Shown here: positions 1 to 9,092 of the stretch, in pieces
How positions within the stretch are numbered: position 1 is the first letter of the stretch
Layout of the letters: the number at the start of each line of letters is the position of its first letter
Assembly (NCBI GenBank): GCA_028717785.1
Contig: JAQUND010000005.1
Coordinates: 34,279 to 98,278, forward strand
Source: Candidatus Nanoarchaeia archaeon
Lineage (GTDB): Archaea > Nanoarchaeota > Nanoarchaeia > SCGC-AAA011-G17 > JAFCDX01
Direction: 5' to 3'
Length of the DNA stretch: 64,000 bases
The notes under the pieces: model-generated
Database searches by the model: none
The model's input: only the letters and a program-made list of their open reading frames with translations
Told to the model about the DNA's origin: nothing
Translations under genes and position numbers: made by a program

Positions 1-1490
1 TGTTTATCTTTAACTACGACTTTCTTATATGAACCGCCATACGTATTATTCTTGTCATTGACATAACTTTCTTCTCTTGTGCCAAGTGACTCAACTTTGA
101 ATTTACCATGGACAGTCAATGTATAATTGCCAGAAACTTCCATTCCATAGTTACCATCAACATATCCTATCTGATCGCCCTTTGTTTTTAATAAATAAGC
201 GACACCATCTTTTGCAGGAGCCATAACCTCTATATGTATACCATTATTTGACATTACATAAGCGCTCTTACCAGTTATATCCGAGCCAAGTGTTGCTCTT
301 ATACCCCCTTTTGTGTCCAGAAACAAAGATCTGTTATCAATATTTTCAGCACCAATTACAAATTTTACAGAACCTTTGAATCCTGCTTCCCAACTTCTAC
401 CAGGGCCCAAAGGATGACGACCGGAAGAAGCTGGAAAATAAGTAAAAAGATGTCCTTCTTTATCTATATCAATTTGAGCAGTAGACATATGTCTAAAATG
501 TAAAGTCGAAGCTAAAGTCGAATATTCTTCAGGCATGCACTCTATATAATCTAAAGCAAATTCTGTCGCAACTGGTGTTCCAAAAATTTGAGAGCGTAGA
601 ACTTTAGCATATTTTGAAGAATCTGTTTTGTCATTTCCTACCAAAGTACCCATGACAAAGGAAATATATGGAGAAAGGGGATCAACATCATAACCAGCAT
701 TTACTTCAGTAGCTCTCATTATACCGTCAGCCATTTCATAGAGCTCTGTTCTATGCTCTGTGAATGCTTTGCCACCAAGATGTATTGGATTGTTTGAATT
801 CGTTACAAATTGGATTTTTTGACCATTGGGAAGTGTTGTAGGTTGAAACGAAAAATCACTTTCTCCAGGCTCTCTTGCTATCATCCCATTCCAAGTTCGT
901 GATGCCTGTGTATTGGTGTATATTTGATTTGAAGAAAGGCGAATTGATTTATCAGCTGATCGAATTTCTATTTCATTAAGTTTTGAATCCGACAAATAAA
1001 CATCTTCATCAAGATATAATTCTGCGCCTTGTGTAGATTCAAACTGGATCTCTCCAGGATAAATTTTACGTCTTTTTCCACGTACAACATTATACCCAAT
1101 TTTTTCTCTAATCGTCTTGATTTCTTTAAGTGTTTGTGGTGTTTTATCGTTTCTTAAAAGACGATATTCTAACAATTGTTTTAAATTTCCATCTACAAAA
1201 CCAAGAACTACAGGATCTTCCCAAGTATGCGATTGTCTAGCCCAGCCGCACAAAACCAAACTACCTTCTTCTGGCATAGCTCTAATCGACGATCTTGCTG
1301 AAGCAAAAGTAGTGGGTAATCTGACTAATTGATTATTTCCGGGTCCTTCTTCTAACCAGATTATATCAATATAACCTGTTTCATAATCAACTCTAGAAAC
1401 ATAGCCAAGACGAACAAATTTTGTTCTATCGACAAGTTTACCTCTATAAGGGCTCTCACCCTTACCTATTGGCTTTAGAGCATCATTCAT
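1..1490 (-). CDS. Baseplate spike-like protein with OB-fold, partial (3' end outside window)
   Basis: The frame stays open from an ATG at 1490 through 496 codons to the left edge. Residues about 22-103 look like the OB-fold of gp5/gpV-type baseplate proteins, with a proline-led strand ending in VLCGW and then a PVVLGFVDG strand. The later part is beta-rich and near the cut reads like strand repeats (SGNYTLTVHGKFKVES), as in spike beta-helices. It follows the hub-like gene by 3 bases, the usual hub-to-spike order. The likely role is the central spike at the tail tip, or an adaptor carrying it. The family assignment is by pattern only, and the C-terminal tip or any lysozyme domain lies outside the window. 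Confidence 0.6.
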   Translation of the reverse strand, partial: MNDALKPIGKGESPYRGKLVDRTKFVRLGYVSRVDYETGYIDIIWLEEGPGNNQLVRLPTTFASARSSIRAMPEEGSLVLCGWARQSHTWEDPVVLGFVDGNLKQLLEYRLLRNDKTPQTLKEIKTIREKIGYNVVRGKRRKIYPGEIQFESTQGAELYLDEDVYLSDSKLNEIEIRSADKSIRLSSNQIYTNTQASRTWNGMIAREPGESDFSFQPTTLPNGQKIQFVTNSNNPIHLGGKAFTEHRTELYEMADGIMRATEVNAGYDVDPLSPYISFVMGTLVGNDKTDSSKYAKVLRSQIFGTPVATEFALDYIECMPEEYSTLASTLHFRHMSTAQIDIDKEGHLFTYFPASSGRHPLGPGRSWEAGFKGSVKFVIGAENIDNRSLFLDTKGGIRATLGSDITGKSAYVMSNNGIHIEVMAPAKDGVAYLLKTKGDQIGYVDGNYGMEVSGNYTLTVHGKFKVESLGTREESYVNDKNNTYGGSYKKVVVKDK

Positions 1491-1493
1491 TTA

Positions 1494-3620
1494 TTATTCT
1501 TTCTCTATCGTAAAACCAAGATTTTCAAGACTGACATTAGGTTTCATGTTTGCTGGCAATTCAGGAATACTTTTACTTGTGCCATAAACAATCATTCTCC
1601 CATTTTCTGAATCTAATGTGTACATAACATTGTTTGGATCGACTTCAAGTTGCATTCGTTGTACATTCATTTCTAATGCTTTTGCTGCATTATCTTTTGT
1701 CGGGTCTGTTTTTTCTGGGGTTTTTATAGTACCTATAGGGTCATATTGCAAACCATACCCATAGGTAATGTATGGTTCAGCTCCTACCTGTCCTATAACT
1801 TCATACTGGTCGTAATCTGTTATCTGAAATTCACCGTCTTTATTAGGTGTCACAGATGTATTAGCATAGGTTTGCCATGTTCCAAATTTTTCTTTTGATT
1901 TTAAATCTGTAGTAAAAATAGGTTCGACAATAGTCACATGTTCTTTTGCTCTTGGTGTACAAATAGAAGGCATAGAAACTTGTTTTACGAAATTATTTGT
2001 ATCATTAGGCTCTGCTATAGAATCCCCAACAATAACAACTTGTTCATCTTTTATCTCGCCTACATTTCTAAAAATTGAGTTCTTATTTTGTTTTTTTGTT
2101 CTTTCAGCTACAAGAGTTAATGTTGTCGTAAAAGTTCCACCAAATGTGAATCTATTTTCGATTCCTTTTATATAATAAAAAGCATCTCTTGAAGGTATGA
2201 AAACAGGGTACCCTAGCCGTAATTCTGGGCGTCCCATTATTGTTACAGAACCTTGTCTGATAAGCGCATTTTGTCTAGCTAATTCAGCTCTTCCCCAAAA
2301 CACACATTGTTCTGCAGAATGTAACCAGTTCATGCTTCTCTGCACCATTCTTTCTCCAAATTGTAGAGAAAGATACGGATCTCTAGCTGTTCCATTAGTG
2401 ATTTCTTGATATCCCGAAACATTCGCCAGAGTACCTGTAACATCAACACGTGTTATTACTTCAGATTCGCTTTGTATAAAATTCCAATTTATAATGTCCA
2501 AATCATGTATAATTGAGTTCATATTTTTTCTAACATCAAGATTATAAAATGGGAGCTTGAAAACAAGTTCGCCATTTACATCCATAAAAAATTCATAATG
2601 TATAGTCTCCTTCAATTCATTTGCTATTTCTAATTGACTTTTCTTTTCACTCTTTGCAATGGAAGGAGCTTGAGGAAAGCTTTGATAGACAATAGTATTA
2701 GATCCGAACATTCCTTGTAATTTCTCATTTTTTGTTTTGTCATCATAAGTCAATAGTTTAAAAACATCAATATCCATACGTTTTGTTTCAGGCCGAACTT
2801 GCAAAGCATAAATTTTTAAATGAGCACCAACTTCATTTAAACGTTTTGACCAATAGTACATCATTTCTTTTGTTGCAGCACTATCTCTTGCTTCACCCGA
2901 AACTTGAACTGTCTGATCTTTAGAATACAAATAATCACTAATAGGAGCCATTTGCAACATTGATGCTGTTGACAAAGCATTAAGAATCTCGGGTATGGTT
3001 TGTCCAGAAAAAAGATTACTAAATATAGTTAGATATCTACCATTTGCTTTTACAGTTTTTCCTTCAAGAAATTTTCTAATATCTTCATCGTTCATACCCA
3101 TCTGACCTAATTGTGCTTTCAGATCTGTTTGTGTGCCCATAATTGACGGGTTGATTGATGCTAATGTTATTTGCCACCATCGCAAAATATCAGCACAAGA
3201 AACTGAAATTGTATGTACACCATCACCATAATTTTCTGTCAAAGCTGTCACAACACCCCAGAAAGCTCTATAATAAGGAAATTTTTTCTCTCCATTGACT
3301 TCTTTCAAAAATCTGCCTCTGAAATAAATCTCTACTTCAGACATAATTTTCAAATTTGAATATTTTGAAACACCAGAAGTCAATGTTCTATATCTTCCGC
3401 CTCTATGTTCAGGATAAGAAATCGTAAAACTTGCTGTTCCTGGGACAGAATCTGTGCTCAAACTCGTATTTATTTCAGTAATGTCTTGACGAATATCGAA
3501 TTTCCCGCCCGAAGGATCTGTCAATAAATTAGAACCATTTATAAAAACTAAAGCATCAGGAGCAAGTTGTACAGTTTCAGGTTGCCTGTAAAAATCATTA
3601 AGAGAGCTTTGTGAACTCAT
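1494..3620 (-). CDS. Baseplate hub-like tail protein
   Basis: 708 residues, between two small baseplate proteins and the spike-like gene, which is the usual place for a gp27/gpD-type hub. Residues about 22-75 form a first beta domain. Residues 90-150 (IYFRGRF, then YYRAFWGVVTALTENYGDG and SVSCADILRWW) match the style of hub proteins in which a field-effect strand is followed by a tube-like barrel. The later part has a second barrel-like stretch (ELRLGYPVFIPSRDAFYYIKGIENRFTFG, read in two parts). The ATG at 3620 is 8 bases after the previous stop. The hub role is inferred from length and gene order. It could be another large baseplate wedge protein. Confidence 0.55.
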   Translation of the reverse strand: MSSQSSLNDFYRQPETVQLAPDALVFINGSNLLTDPSGGKFDIRQDITEINTSLSTDSVPGTASFTISYPEHRGGRYRTLTSGVSKYSNLKIMSEVEIYFRGRFLKEVNGEKKFPYYRAFWGVVTALTENYGDGVHTISVSCADILRWWQITLASINPSIMGTQTDLKAQLGQMGMNDEDIRKFLEGKTVKANGRYLTIFSNLFSGQTIPEILNALSTASMLQMAPISDYLYSKDQTVQVSGEARDSAATKEMMYYWSKRLNEVGAHLKIYALQVRPETKRMDIDVFKLLTYDDKTKNEKLQGMFGSNTIVYQSFPQAPSIAKSEKKSQLEIANELKETIHYEFFMDVNGELVFKLPFYNLDVRKNMNSIIHDLDIINWNFIQSESEVITRVDVTGTLANVSGYQEITNGTARDPYLSLQFGERMVQRSMNWLHSAEQCVFWGRAELARQNALIRQGSVTIMGRPELRLGYPVFIPSRDAFYYIKGIENRFTFGGTFTTTLTLVAERTKKQNKNSIFRNVGEIKDEQVVIVGDSIAEPNDTNNFVKQVSMPSICTPRAKEHVTIVEPIFTTDLKSKEKFGTWQTYANTSVTPNKDGEFQITDYDQYEVIGQVGAEPYITYGYGLQYDPIGTIKTPEKTDPTKDNAAKALEMNVQRMQLEVDPNNVMYTLDSENGRMIVYGTSKSIPELPANMKPNVSLENLGFTIEKE

Positions 3621-3628
3621 AATTGCCT

Positions 3629-4171
3629 TTATCTTATTTGTTCAACGTTAAAAGTCTTAGTCACTTTAAATTCAAAAGTAAAATCTAAATTGAAAGGCAT
3701 TGCGTCGTTCTCTGATAAAGAAAAAGCGATAAAATGTCCTCTATACAAAAAACCATTATAATTCAAGACAACCCTACCAACCGACTCTATTGTACAAGGA
3801 TTTATTGCACCATCTGGTTTTGAATTTCTATTAGTACCATTATTCCTATAAATAGCTAAAAGTTTTGCAATATTTTCATAAGCTAATGTTTTTGTTCTAT
3901 CAATTCTTGTAATACCTTTTTCTTCTGAAATAAACATGGCTGTCTTACCAGAAGCTGAAAGAACATCAAGTTCATCATGTTGTCCTTGAAAAATATAAGG
4001 TATATTAGTACCTGTCCATCGCACTCGTTGTTCAGTAACCTTTGGAACATATCTTATTTCTAAAGACGTAGGATTAATAAGCAATGTCAATGGAGGAGGA
4101 GGATCATTGATATCAAGTTCAAAAACCATAGGTTTTACATTAAGTCGTCTTACTGTTGTTCTTCTAGACAT
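3629..4171 (-). CDS. Small baseplate/tail-tube-end protein, paralogue B
   Basis: 180 residues, the same length as the gene just upstream (4164-4706) and clearly its paralogue. Both have an N-terminal LTLLINPTSLEI strand, a conserved LSASGKTAMF block near residues 71-80, an acidic EE-G-T segment, a LL-IY-NNG segment and a C-terminal AMPFNL.F.F.FK strand. The start codon overlaps the previous stop by 8 bases. Between tape measure and hub genes, myoviruses usually encode tail-tube initiator or hub-adaptor proteins, so a role as a ring at the distal tube end is likely. Exact function unknown. Confidence 0.6.
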   Translation of the reverse strand: MSRRTTVRRLNVKPMVFELDINDPPPPLTLLINPTSLEIRYVPKVTEQRVRWTGTNIPYIFQGQHDELDVLSASGKTAMFISEEKGITRIDRTKTLAYENIAKLLAIYRNNGTNRNSKPDGAINPCTIESVGRVVLNYNGFLYRGHFIAFSLSENDAMPFNLDFTFEFKVTKTFNVEQIR

Positions 4172-4706
4172 AAGCGTTTTTCGTCACTGATAATTGTCCT
4201 AAAATTTTCATTGCTTTAAAACTAAAAGAATATTCAAGATTAAAAGGCATCGATGCATCTTCAGTATATGTAAAAGATTCAAAATAACCATCATATTGAT
4301 TGCCGTCATATATCATTATTACAATTCCTAAACTTGCTATTTTTGAAGGATTTGCTCTTGCGGCTGCATTCAAATTTATACCTGAAAAGTATCCTTTGCC
4401 ATTATTTTTGTAGATGTTTAATAATGACATGAAATATTGGTAAGCTTCTGTTTGTCTTGATTTTTGTGTTGTCAAACCCTCTTCACTATCTACAAACATT
4501 GCAGTTTTACCCGAGGCTGACAATGTAGTTAAACTTTCACCCCAGTACTCATGTGCAAAACCTCCAAGTGTTCTTGTTTCCGTAATAAGTGGTGAATAAG
4601 TGATATCAAGATTTGATGGATTTATAAGCATTGTCAAAGAAGGAATTTTAGCATCACCTCTGATACTCCATGAAATGGGAACAGGTACCTGTTTTGCAGT
4701 TTTCAT
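4164..4706 (-). CDS. Small baseplate/tail-tube-end protein, paralogue A
   Basis: 180 residues. It begins inside the stop of the tape measure gene (ATGA overlap at 4703-4706), which suggests translational coupling. It shares the block SLTMLINPSNLDI.YSP, LSASGKTAMF and LLNIYKNNG with its downstream paralogue. No catalytic motif or membrane segment is visible. The pair probably builds two consecutive rings at the baseplate end of the tube. That is inferred from position and duplication, not from a recognised family. Confidence 0.6.
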   Translation of the reverse strand: MKTAKQVPVPISWSIRGDAKIPSLTMLINPSNLDITYSPLITETRTLGGFAHEYWGESLTTLSASGKTAMFVDSEEGLTTQKSRQTEAYQYFMSLLNIYKNNGKGYFSGINLNAAARANPSKIASLGIVIMIYDGNQYDGYFESFTYTEDASMPFNLEYSFSFKAMKILGQLSVTKNAYV

Positions 4707-7700
4707 TTGAGTTTATCCGAATAAAGTGCGTTCAAAACAATTTGTTCTACTTGACGTCTATCATTCTGATTGACATAGATATTGATAACTCTATTATCAT
4801 TTACTGTTTGACCAGATCCTGCACCTTTCCAGACATTTTCTGGGATAACCATTTCACCAGAATTGAGCCCTGCTAAAACTTTATCCCCAGTATAATTGTT
4901 GCCTGGAACTATACCTCCCTTTGCCATACCCATCATTGATGCAGTAGCTATGGTTTCAGTTTGGCTTAAAGGAACAGGTTTAGGAGCACCAGTAGTTTGA
5001 AATGTAACACCAAGTCCTGCTTTATTTTTAGATAAACCAGCAGCTAAAGCATCACCAATATTTGTAAGATTTGCACTTACTTTACCTTTTGTTTCTAATT
5101 CTTTTCTTTGTGCTTCTTGATTTTCTTGATATCTTTGCAATGTATTTGAAGATTTATTTAAAAAATCAAGTTCTTTTGAAATTTCTTCCATTCTAGCTTT
5201 TTCTTCGGGCGTCTTGTCTTTCTTCTCATTAAGAACTTCTAATTCATAAGTCAAATCGCTTTGTTGTTTTTCTACATTAGCACTAAATTGTCCAATTGCT
5301 TCAGAATTTTTTGAAAGTACATCAAATTGTTTTTCAGTATTTCCCAATTGGCCTTTAAAAGCTATGCTAAACAAACTTGTCAATTTTTCAATTGTAACAA
5401 AAATATTTCTCAATAATTTTGATACAGTATTATTTAAAGCATCTTCCATATTTTTTGTTTGTCTCATTGCTTCAATACCAGCACGTTTTGCTTGTCTTTT
5501 TTGTTCGTCTTTTGCTGCTTGCTTTTGGGCATCAGTCATTGATTTGAAATTAACATCCAAAGAAGAAAGAATATCGCCAAGAGCAGCAGCTACAATATTG
5601 TTGTCTTCACCAAAATCTTTTCCCAAATCAGTAGCAAGAGTTGGAAACTGTTGTTTCAAAATTGCTTGTATCTTTTTAAGGTCTCGCCCTTTTCCTTGAA
5701 TTTTCTTAAGTTCTTCTGTCAACTTGGATGCTCTATCTTGTTGATTCTCAGTGTTTGTGAGAATCTCAATAATACCTTTTGAATCGAATTGATCTCTTGT
5801 GTCGAAAGCTTGTTTAAGTTTCTTACTATTATCTGCCATGTTCGATGCAAGACTTCTCATTGTCTCTACGACTTCAGGGTCAAATCCAAATTGAGCTCCA
5901 ATGATTTTCATGCTAAGGGCACCTTGTTCTATAGCTTTTCTGACTTGTTCTATAGGACCAGTAATATTTGCACCTGTAGCCTTTTTAATTAAAAAACCCA
6001 TTTGCATTTGAAATTGCTCTTTTGCATCCATCATCAAAGCACGTTCCATCTCAGCATTGTATCCTTTGAGAGCATCAGTGTTCTGCAACATTCTCTTTTG
6101 AGATTCAAGTAAGTCTCTTTGTTTTCGTTTTTCATTAAGTTCTTCTACTTTAGCGTCTTTATCAGCTCCCTCTTTCATTCCTTTTGTTTGTGTCTCTAAT
6201 GATGCTTCTTCATCTCTTAATCTCTTTATTCTAGAATCTGCATCTCTTATTCGTTTTTCATAGAATTTTGCCCAAATTTCGTTACCTTTTCCCATACGAT
6301 AAATTGTTATCTGAGATGCTGCATCTAAATCTTTAAAACTTTTAATAATTTTTCCTGCAGCACTTGTAGCAGCAGCTTCTGGAAGTTTCATATTCTTTAC
6401 TAAACCAGAAAATAAACTGCTTACTTCATCAATTCTTCTACCATACAAACCTAAACCGGTCCCTGCATTGAGCACTTTATCAAAGAAAATAGATGTTGTA
6501 ATTCCTGCTTTCGCAGCATCTTTCTGCATCTGTACAAAACTTGTACCTATTTCAGACAAACTCATACCGAATTCAGCTCTTAAATTACCAGCACTACTAG
6601 CAACCTCAGTAATCTCCATACCTAAAGTTGTTGCTATACCCATGAAATCTTCAAGATTTCTCAATGATGATGTCAGTCTAAATCCAGCCTTTGAAAAATC
6701 ATTCAGATATCCAATAGCTTGATCCATAGAAATACCAAGAGACCAAGCCCATTTTTCTGTTTGTTTTCTCATATGCTCTATATTGCTATCAGCAAGTTCT
6801 TTTGTCCCTTTTCTCACATCATCAAATGCTCGTCCTGCTGTATTAGTATTAGCAGCCATAGCAAGAACTTGTTTTCTTGCTGTTTTTATTTGTTTTTCCA
6901 CAGTCATAATTGTTTGAAGTACACCAACGAATGTGAACAAACCAGCCAAAGGAGCAAGAACCGCGCCCAACAACTTAAAAGCAGCCCCCATACCTTTAGC
7001 AGCAACCACACCAGTCTCCCCAAATGTAGCTACAGCTTTTGTTGGTATTCCTTTTTTGAATACTTTAAATGCATCAACAAGGCCGCCTAAGTTTTTCCGT
7101 TGTTGTAAAGTTTGTCGTATATAAGCTTTGTTTATTTCATTTTGTTCTTTTGCTCTTCTCACTGTCATCGAAATAGATTCGCTTTCAAGCCTCTTGATCT
7201 CTTCTTGTCTATTTGCTATCATTCGTAACTTGTCACCTTCAAGTTTCAGCAGACCCATCTTCGCTCGTATTTCTTCATTTGAAGCTTGCTCATCCAAAAC
7301 TAATTTTTCAAGTTCACTTCTTATCTTCATCACTTGTTGTGCTTGTCTATTGAACATAGATGAAATTGCTTTGTTCCAATTTTGCATGTCCCCTTGTTCT
7401 TCTAGAATTTCTCCCATTACTCTGTTCATCAGGTTGACAGCATCATTTTCAGTTTTTGTTTCAGCAACAAGTTTATTTTCAAGACCAAGAATTTCATTTA
7501 ATCTAGTACTTCTCTCATCTAATCTTGTTTTAATGTCATCCAATTGACTTAACATTGTAGAATTATCTTTTTCTGTATTCTCCGAAATTATTTCGAATTG
7601 ATCTCGTAAGTCTTCTATCTGACTTACAGTCTCTTCAAAACTAGTTCTTGCAGCAGTACCTAATGAACCAGATATTTCATTGGATGATCTCAAGATTTCA

Positions 7701-8404
7701 TCAAAGTTCTTAGCCACTCCTCTTGTTGTGTCATCAATTTTCTTATAGTCATCATTCATTTTTTGAACTGTCTGACGTATCTCTTCTATTTTGTCAGCTG
7801 TCTTAGTCATGAATGGAACAGACAATGTACCATCTTTAGGAGCAGATTTCAATTGGTTGGTTACTCTTGTCAAATCTCCCTTAATTTTTGTCCAAGATTT
7901 TGATAATTCTAATGTAGAATTCTTCATCTTGTCTTTATCTGCAACAAGCTTTTTCTCAATAGAAGATGCTTCAGCAAGTAAATTGTTATATGCTTTTGAT
8001 CTATCAAGAATCGTATCATGTCTATTTTCCATTGCATCAAGTTCAGAAACTACATTCCCGAATTCTTTCACTAAATTGCTAATTTCTCCCGAATCAAAAC
8101 CTGAAATACTTTTAGAAGCACTTTCAATAAGCTGAACAGCATTTGAAAGCCTTTCCATTTCTTTTCTCGGGAACAATTCGATCTTTGCAAGTGTAGACAA
8201 TTTTTGCATTGTCTTAGGAATGGCAGACATCATTTCAAAATATTGTTTTTCAAGTACTGTATTTTTTTTCAATGACTTATTGAAATCTTCAACAGTCCCT
8301 GGCAATTTAGACATTTCAACAAAATATTTTTGAAGCTTTTTTAGAGCTTCATCTATATTCGATTGAATCTCAAACTGACTTACATATTTTCTCTTGTCTG
8401 CCAT
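4703..8404 (-). CDS. Tail tape measure protein
   Basis: 1233 residues, the second longest gene in the tail module, between the tail chaperone genes and the baseplate genes. Residues 1-440 are highly charged heptad-like helices. Residues about 470-505 form the hydrophobic segment expected in tape measures (AAFKLLGAVLAPLAGLFTFV). A second coiled-coil part follows to about residue 1120. The C-terminus has the typical tail-phage sequence GGIVPGNNYTGDKVLAGLNSGEMVIP (split here: KGGIVPGNNYTGD, then LNSGEMVIP). It sets tail length and is ejected with DNA. By the common rule of about 0.15 nm per residue the tail would be about 185 nm, which is inference. No peptidase or transglycosylase motif was seen. 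Confidence 0.9.
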   Translation of the reverse strand: MADKRKYVSQFEIQSNIDEALKKLQKYFVEMSKLPGTVEDFNKSLKKNTVLEKQYFEMMSAIPKTMQKLSTLAKIELFPRKEMERLSNAVQLIESASKSISGFDSGEISNLVKEFGNVVSELDAMENRHDTILDRSKAYNNLLAEASSIEKKLVADKDKMKNSTLELSKSWTKIKGDLTRVTNQLKSAPKDGTLSVPFMTKTADKIEEIRQTVQKMNDDYKKIDDTTRGVAKNFDEILRSSNEISGSLGTAARTSFEETVSQIEDLRDQFEIISENTEKDNSTMLSQLDDIKTRLDERSTRLNEILGLENKLVAETKTENDAVNLMNRVMGEILEEQGDMQNWNKAISSMFNRQAQQVMKIRSELEKLVLDEQASNEEIRAKMGLLKLEGDKLRMIANRQEEIKRLESESISMTVRRAKEQNEINKAYIRQTLQQRKNLGGLVDAFKVFKKGIPTKAVATFGETGVVAAKGMGAAFKLLGAVLAPLAGLFTFVGVLQTIMTVEKQIKTARKQVLAMAANTNTAGRAFDDVRKGTKELADSNIEHMRKQTEKWAWSLGISMDQAIGYLNDFSKAGFRLTSSLRNLEDFMGIATTLGMEITEVASSAGNLRAEFGMSLSEIGTSFVQMQKDAAKAGITTSIFFDKVLNAGTGLGLYGRRIDEVSSLFSGLVKNMKLPEAAATSAAGKIIKSFKDLDAASQITIYRMGKGNEIWAKFYEKRIRDADSRIKRLRDEEASLETQTKGMKEGADKDAKVEELNEKRKQRDLLESQKRMLQNTDALKGYNAEMERALMMDAKEQFQMQMGFLIKKATGANITGPIEQVRKAIEQGALSMKIIGAQFGFDPEVVETMRSLASNMADNSKKLKQAFDTRDQFDSKGIIEILTNTENQQDRASKLTEELKKIQGKGRDLKKIQAILKQQFPTLATDLGKDFGEDNNIVAAALGDILSSLDVNFKSMTDAQKQAAKDEQKRQAKRAGIEAMRQTKNMEDALNNTVSKLLRNIFVTIEKLTSLFSIAFKGQLGNTEKQFDVLSKNSEAIGQFSANVEKQQSDLTYELEVLNEKKDKTPEEKARMEEISKELDFLNKSSNTLQRYQENQEAQRKELETKGKVSANLTNIGDALAAGLSKNKAGLGVTFQTTGAPKPVPLSQTETIATASMMGMAKGGIVPGNNYTGDKVLAGLNSGEMVIPENVWKGAGSGQTVNDNRVINIYVNQNDRRQVEQIVLNALYSDKLK

Positions 8405-8415
8405 TCTTCAACCCT

Positions 8416-8817
8416 TTATTCGATTAAACCTTTTTCTTTCAATTCTTTTTCAGCTACTTTTGTCAATGCTGACCATTTTGAATACAAAAATGAAATGACA
8501 TTTTCATCCCATGTACCAATAATTTTCTCAAGTCTAGACAATGTCTCGTTCTTTACTTGCTCTCTTTTGTCAGCATCAATCAAAGTCTCATACTCATCTA
8601 ATCTTTGTTCATTGACAGCTCTAATCGCATATTTCAAAGTTTCAGATTTTAACTTCAAAAAATATGCATTACCTACCATCTCCGCACAGGCTGCAAAAAC
8701 ATAGCCTTCTTGTTCAGAATCTAAGGTAGATAATAAAAGTTTAAGACTATTGATGTCAACAATTTCAGTTTTTTTCCCTAGTTTAGAAAGTTCACTCAGT
8801 GCTGCAAATGCATCCAT
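8416..8817 (-). CDS. Tail assembly chaperone-like protein
   Basis: 133 mostly helical residues, immediately upstream of the tape measure gene, where myoviruses encode the gpG/gpE-type chaperones that coat the tape measure during tail assembly. The core EMVGNAYFLKLKSETLKYA followed by IRAVN resembles helices of this class. It starts at ATG 8817, 14 bases after the previous gene, with AGGAG upstream. I looked for the usual -1 frameshift linking two chaperone frames and found no convincing slippery site. Here the two roles seem to be held by separate genes. Confidence 0.55.
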   Translation of the reverse strand: MDAFAALSELSKLGKKTEIVDINSLKLLLSTLDSEQEGYVFAACAEMVGNAYFLKLKSETLKYAIRAVNEQRLDEYETLIDADKREQVKNETLSRLEKIIGTWDENVISFLYSKWSALTKVAEKELKEKGLIE

Positions 8818-8831
8818 TTTTTAAATCTCCT

Positions 8832-9065
8832 TTAATCTTTTTGATGTATTTCAGTTTCAAAAAAACTCTTCTCAGTTTCTAGTTCTGTAGGTATACCGGT
8901 TCTGTCTTGATAATCATAAATGGTTTGTAATGCAGCATCTCTATCTTTCAAAGTTTGTCGCATTCTGTCTTTTGTACTTTGTTCATCTTCTGTTTTTTTC
9001 TTCTCTCCAATACTCTGTCTAAGAACATTTGATTTTTCACCAACAATTAAATCTAGTTCATCCAT
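8832..9065 (-). CDS. Small tail-cluster protein
   Basis: 77 charged, helical residues with no recognised family. It starts at ATG 9065 behind AAAAGGAGC and sits between two chaperone-like genes. The central part (KTEDEQSTKDRMRQTLKDRD) is very polar, so it is probably soluble. A role in tail assembly is inferred from position only. Confidence 0.6.
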   Translation of the reverse strand: MDELDLIVGEKSNVLRQSIGEKKKTEDEQSTKDRMRQTLKDRDAALQTIYDYQDRTGIPTELETEKSFFETEIHQKD

Positions 9066-9092
9066 ACTTGCTCCTTTTAGTTAATATTAATC

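Noticed and set aside
5364..8704. Series of plus-strand frames opposite the tape measure gene
   Set aside because: Phe/Ser-rich shadows of the charged helices on the coding strand.
8416..9065. Programmed frameshift between tail chaperone genes
   Set aside because: No suitable heptamer found at the end of either frame. The genes have separate starts with good ribosome sites.
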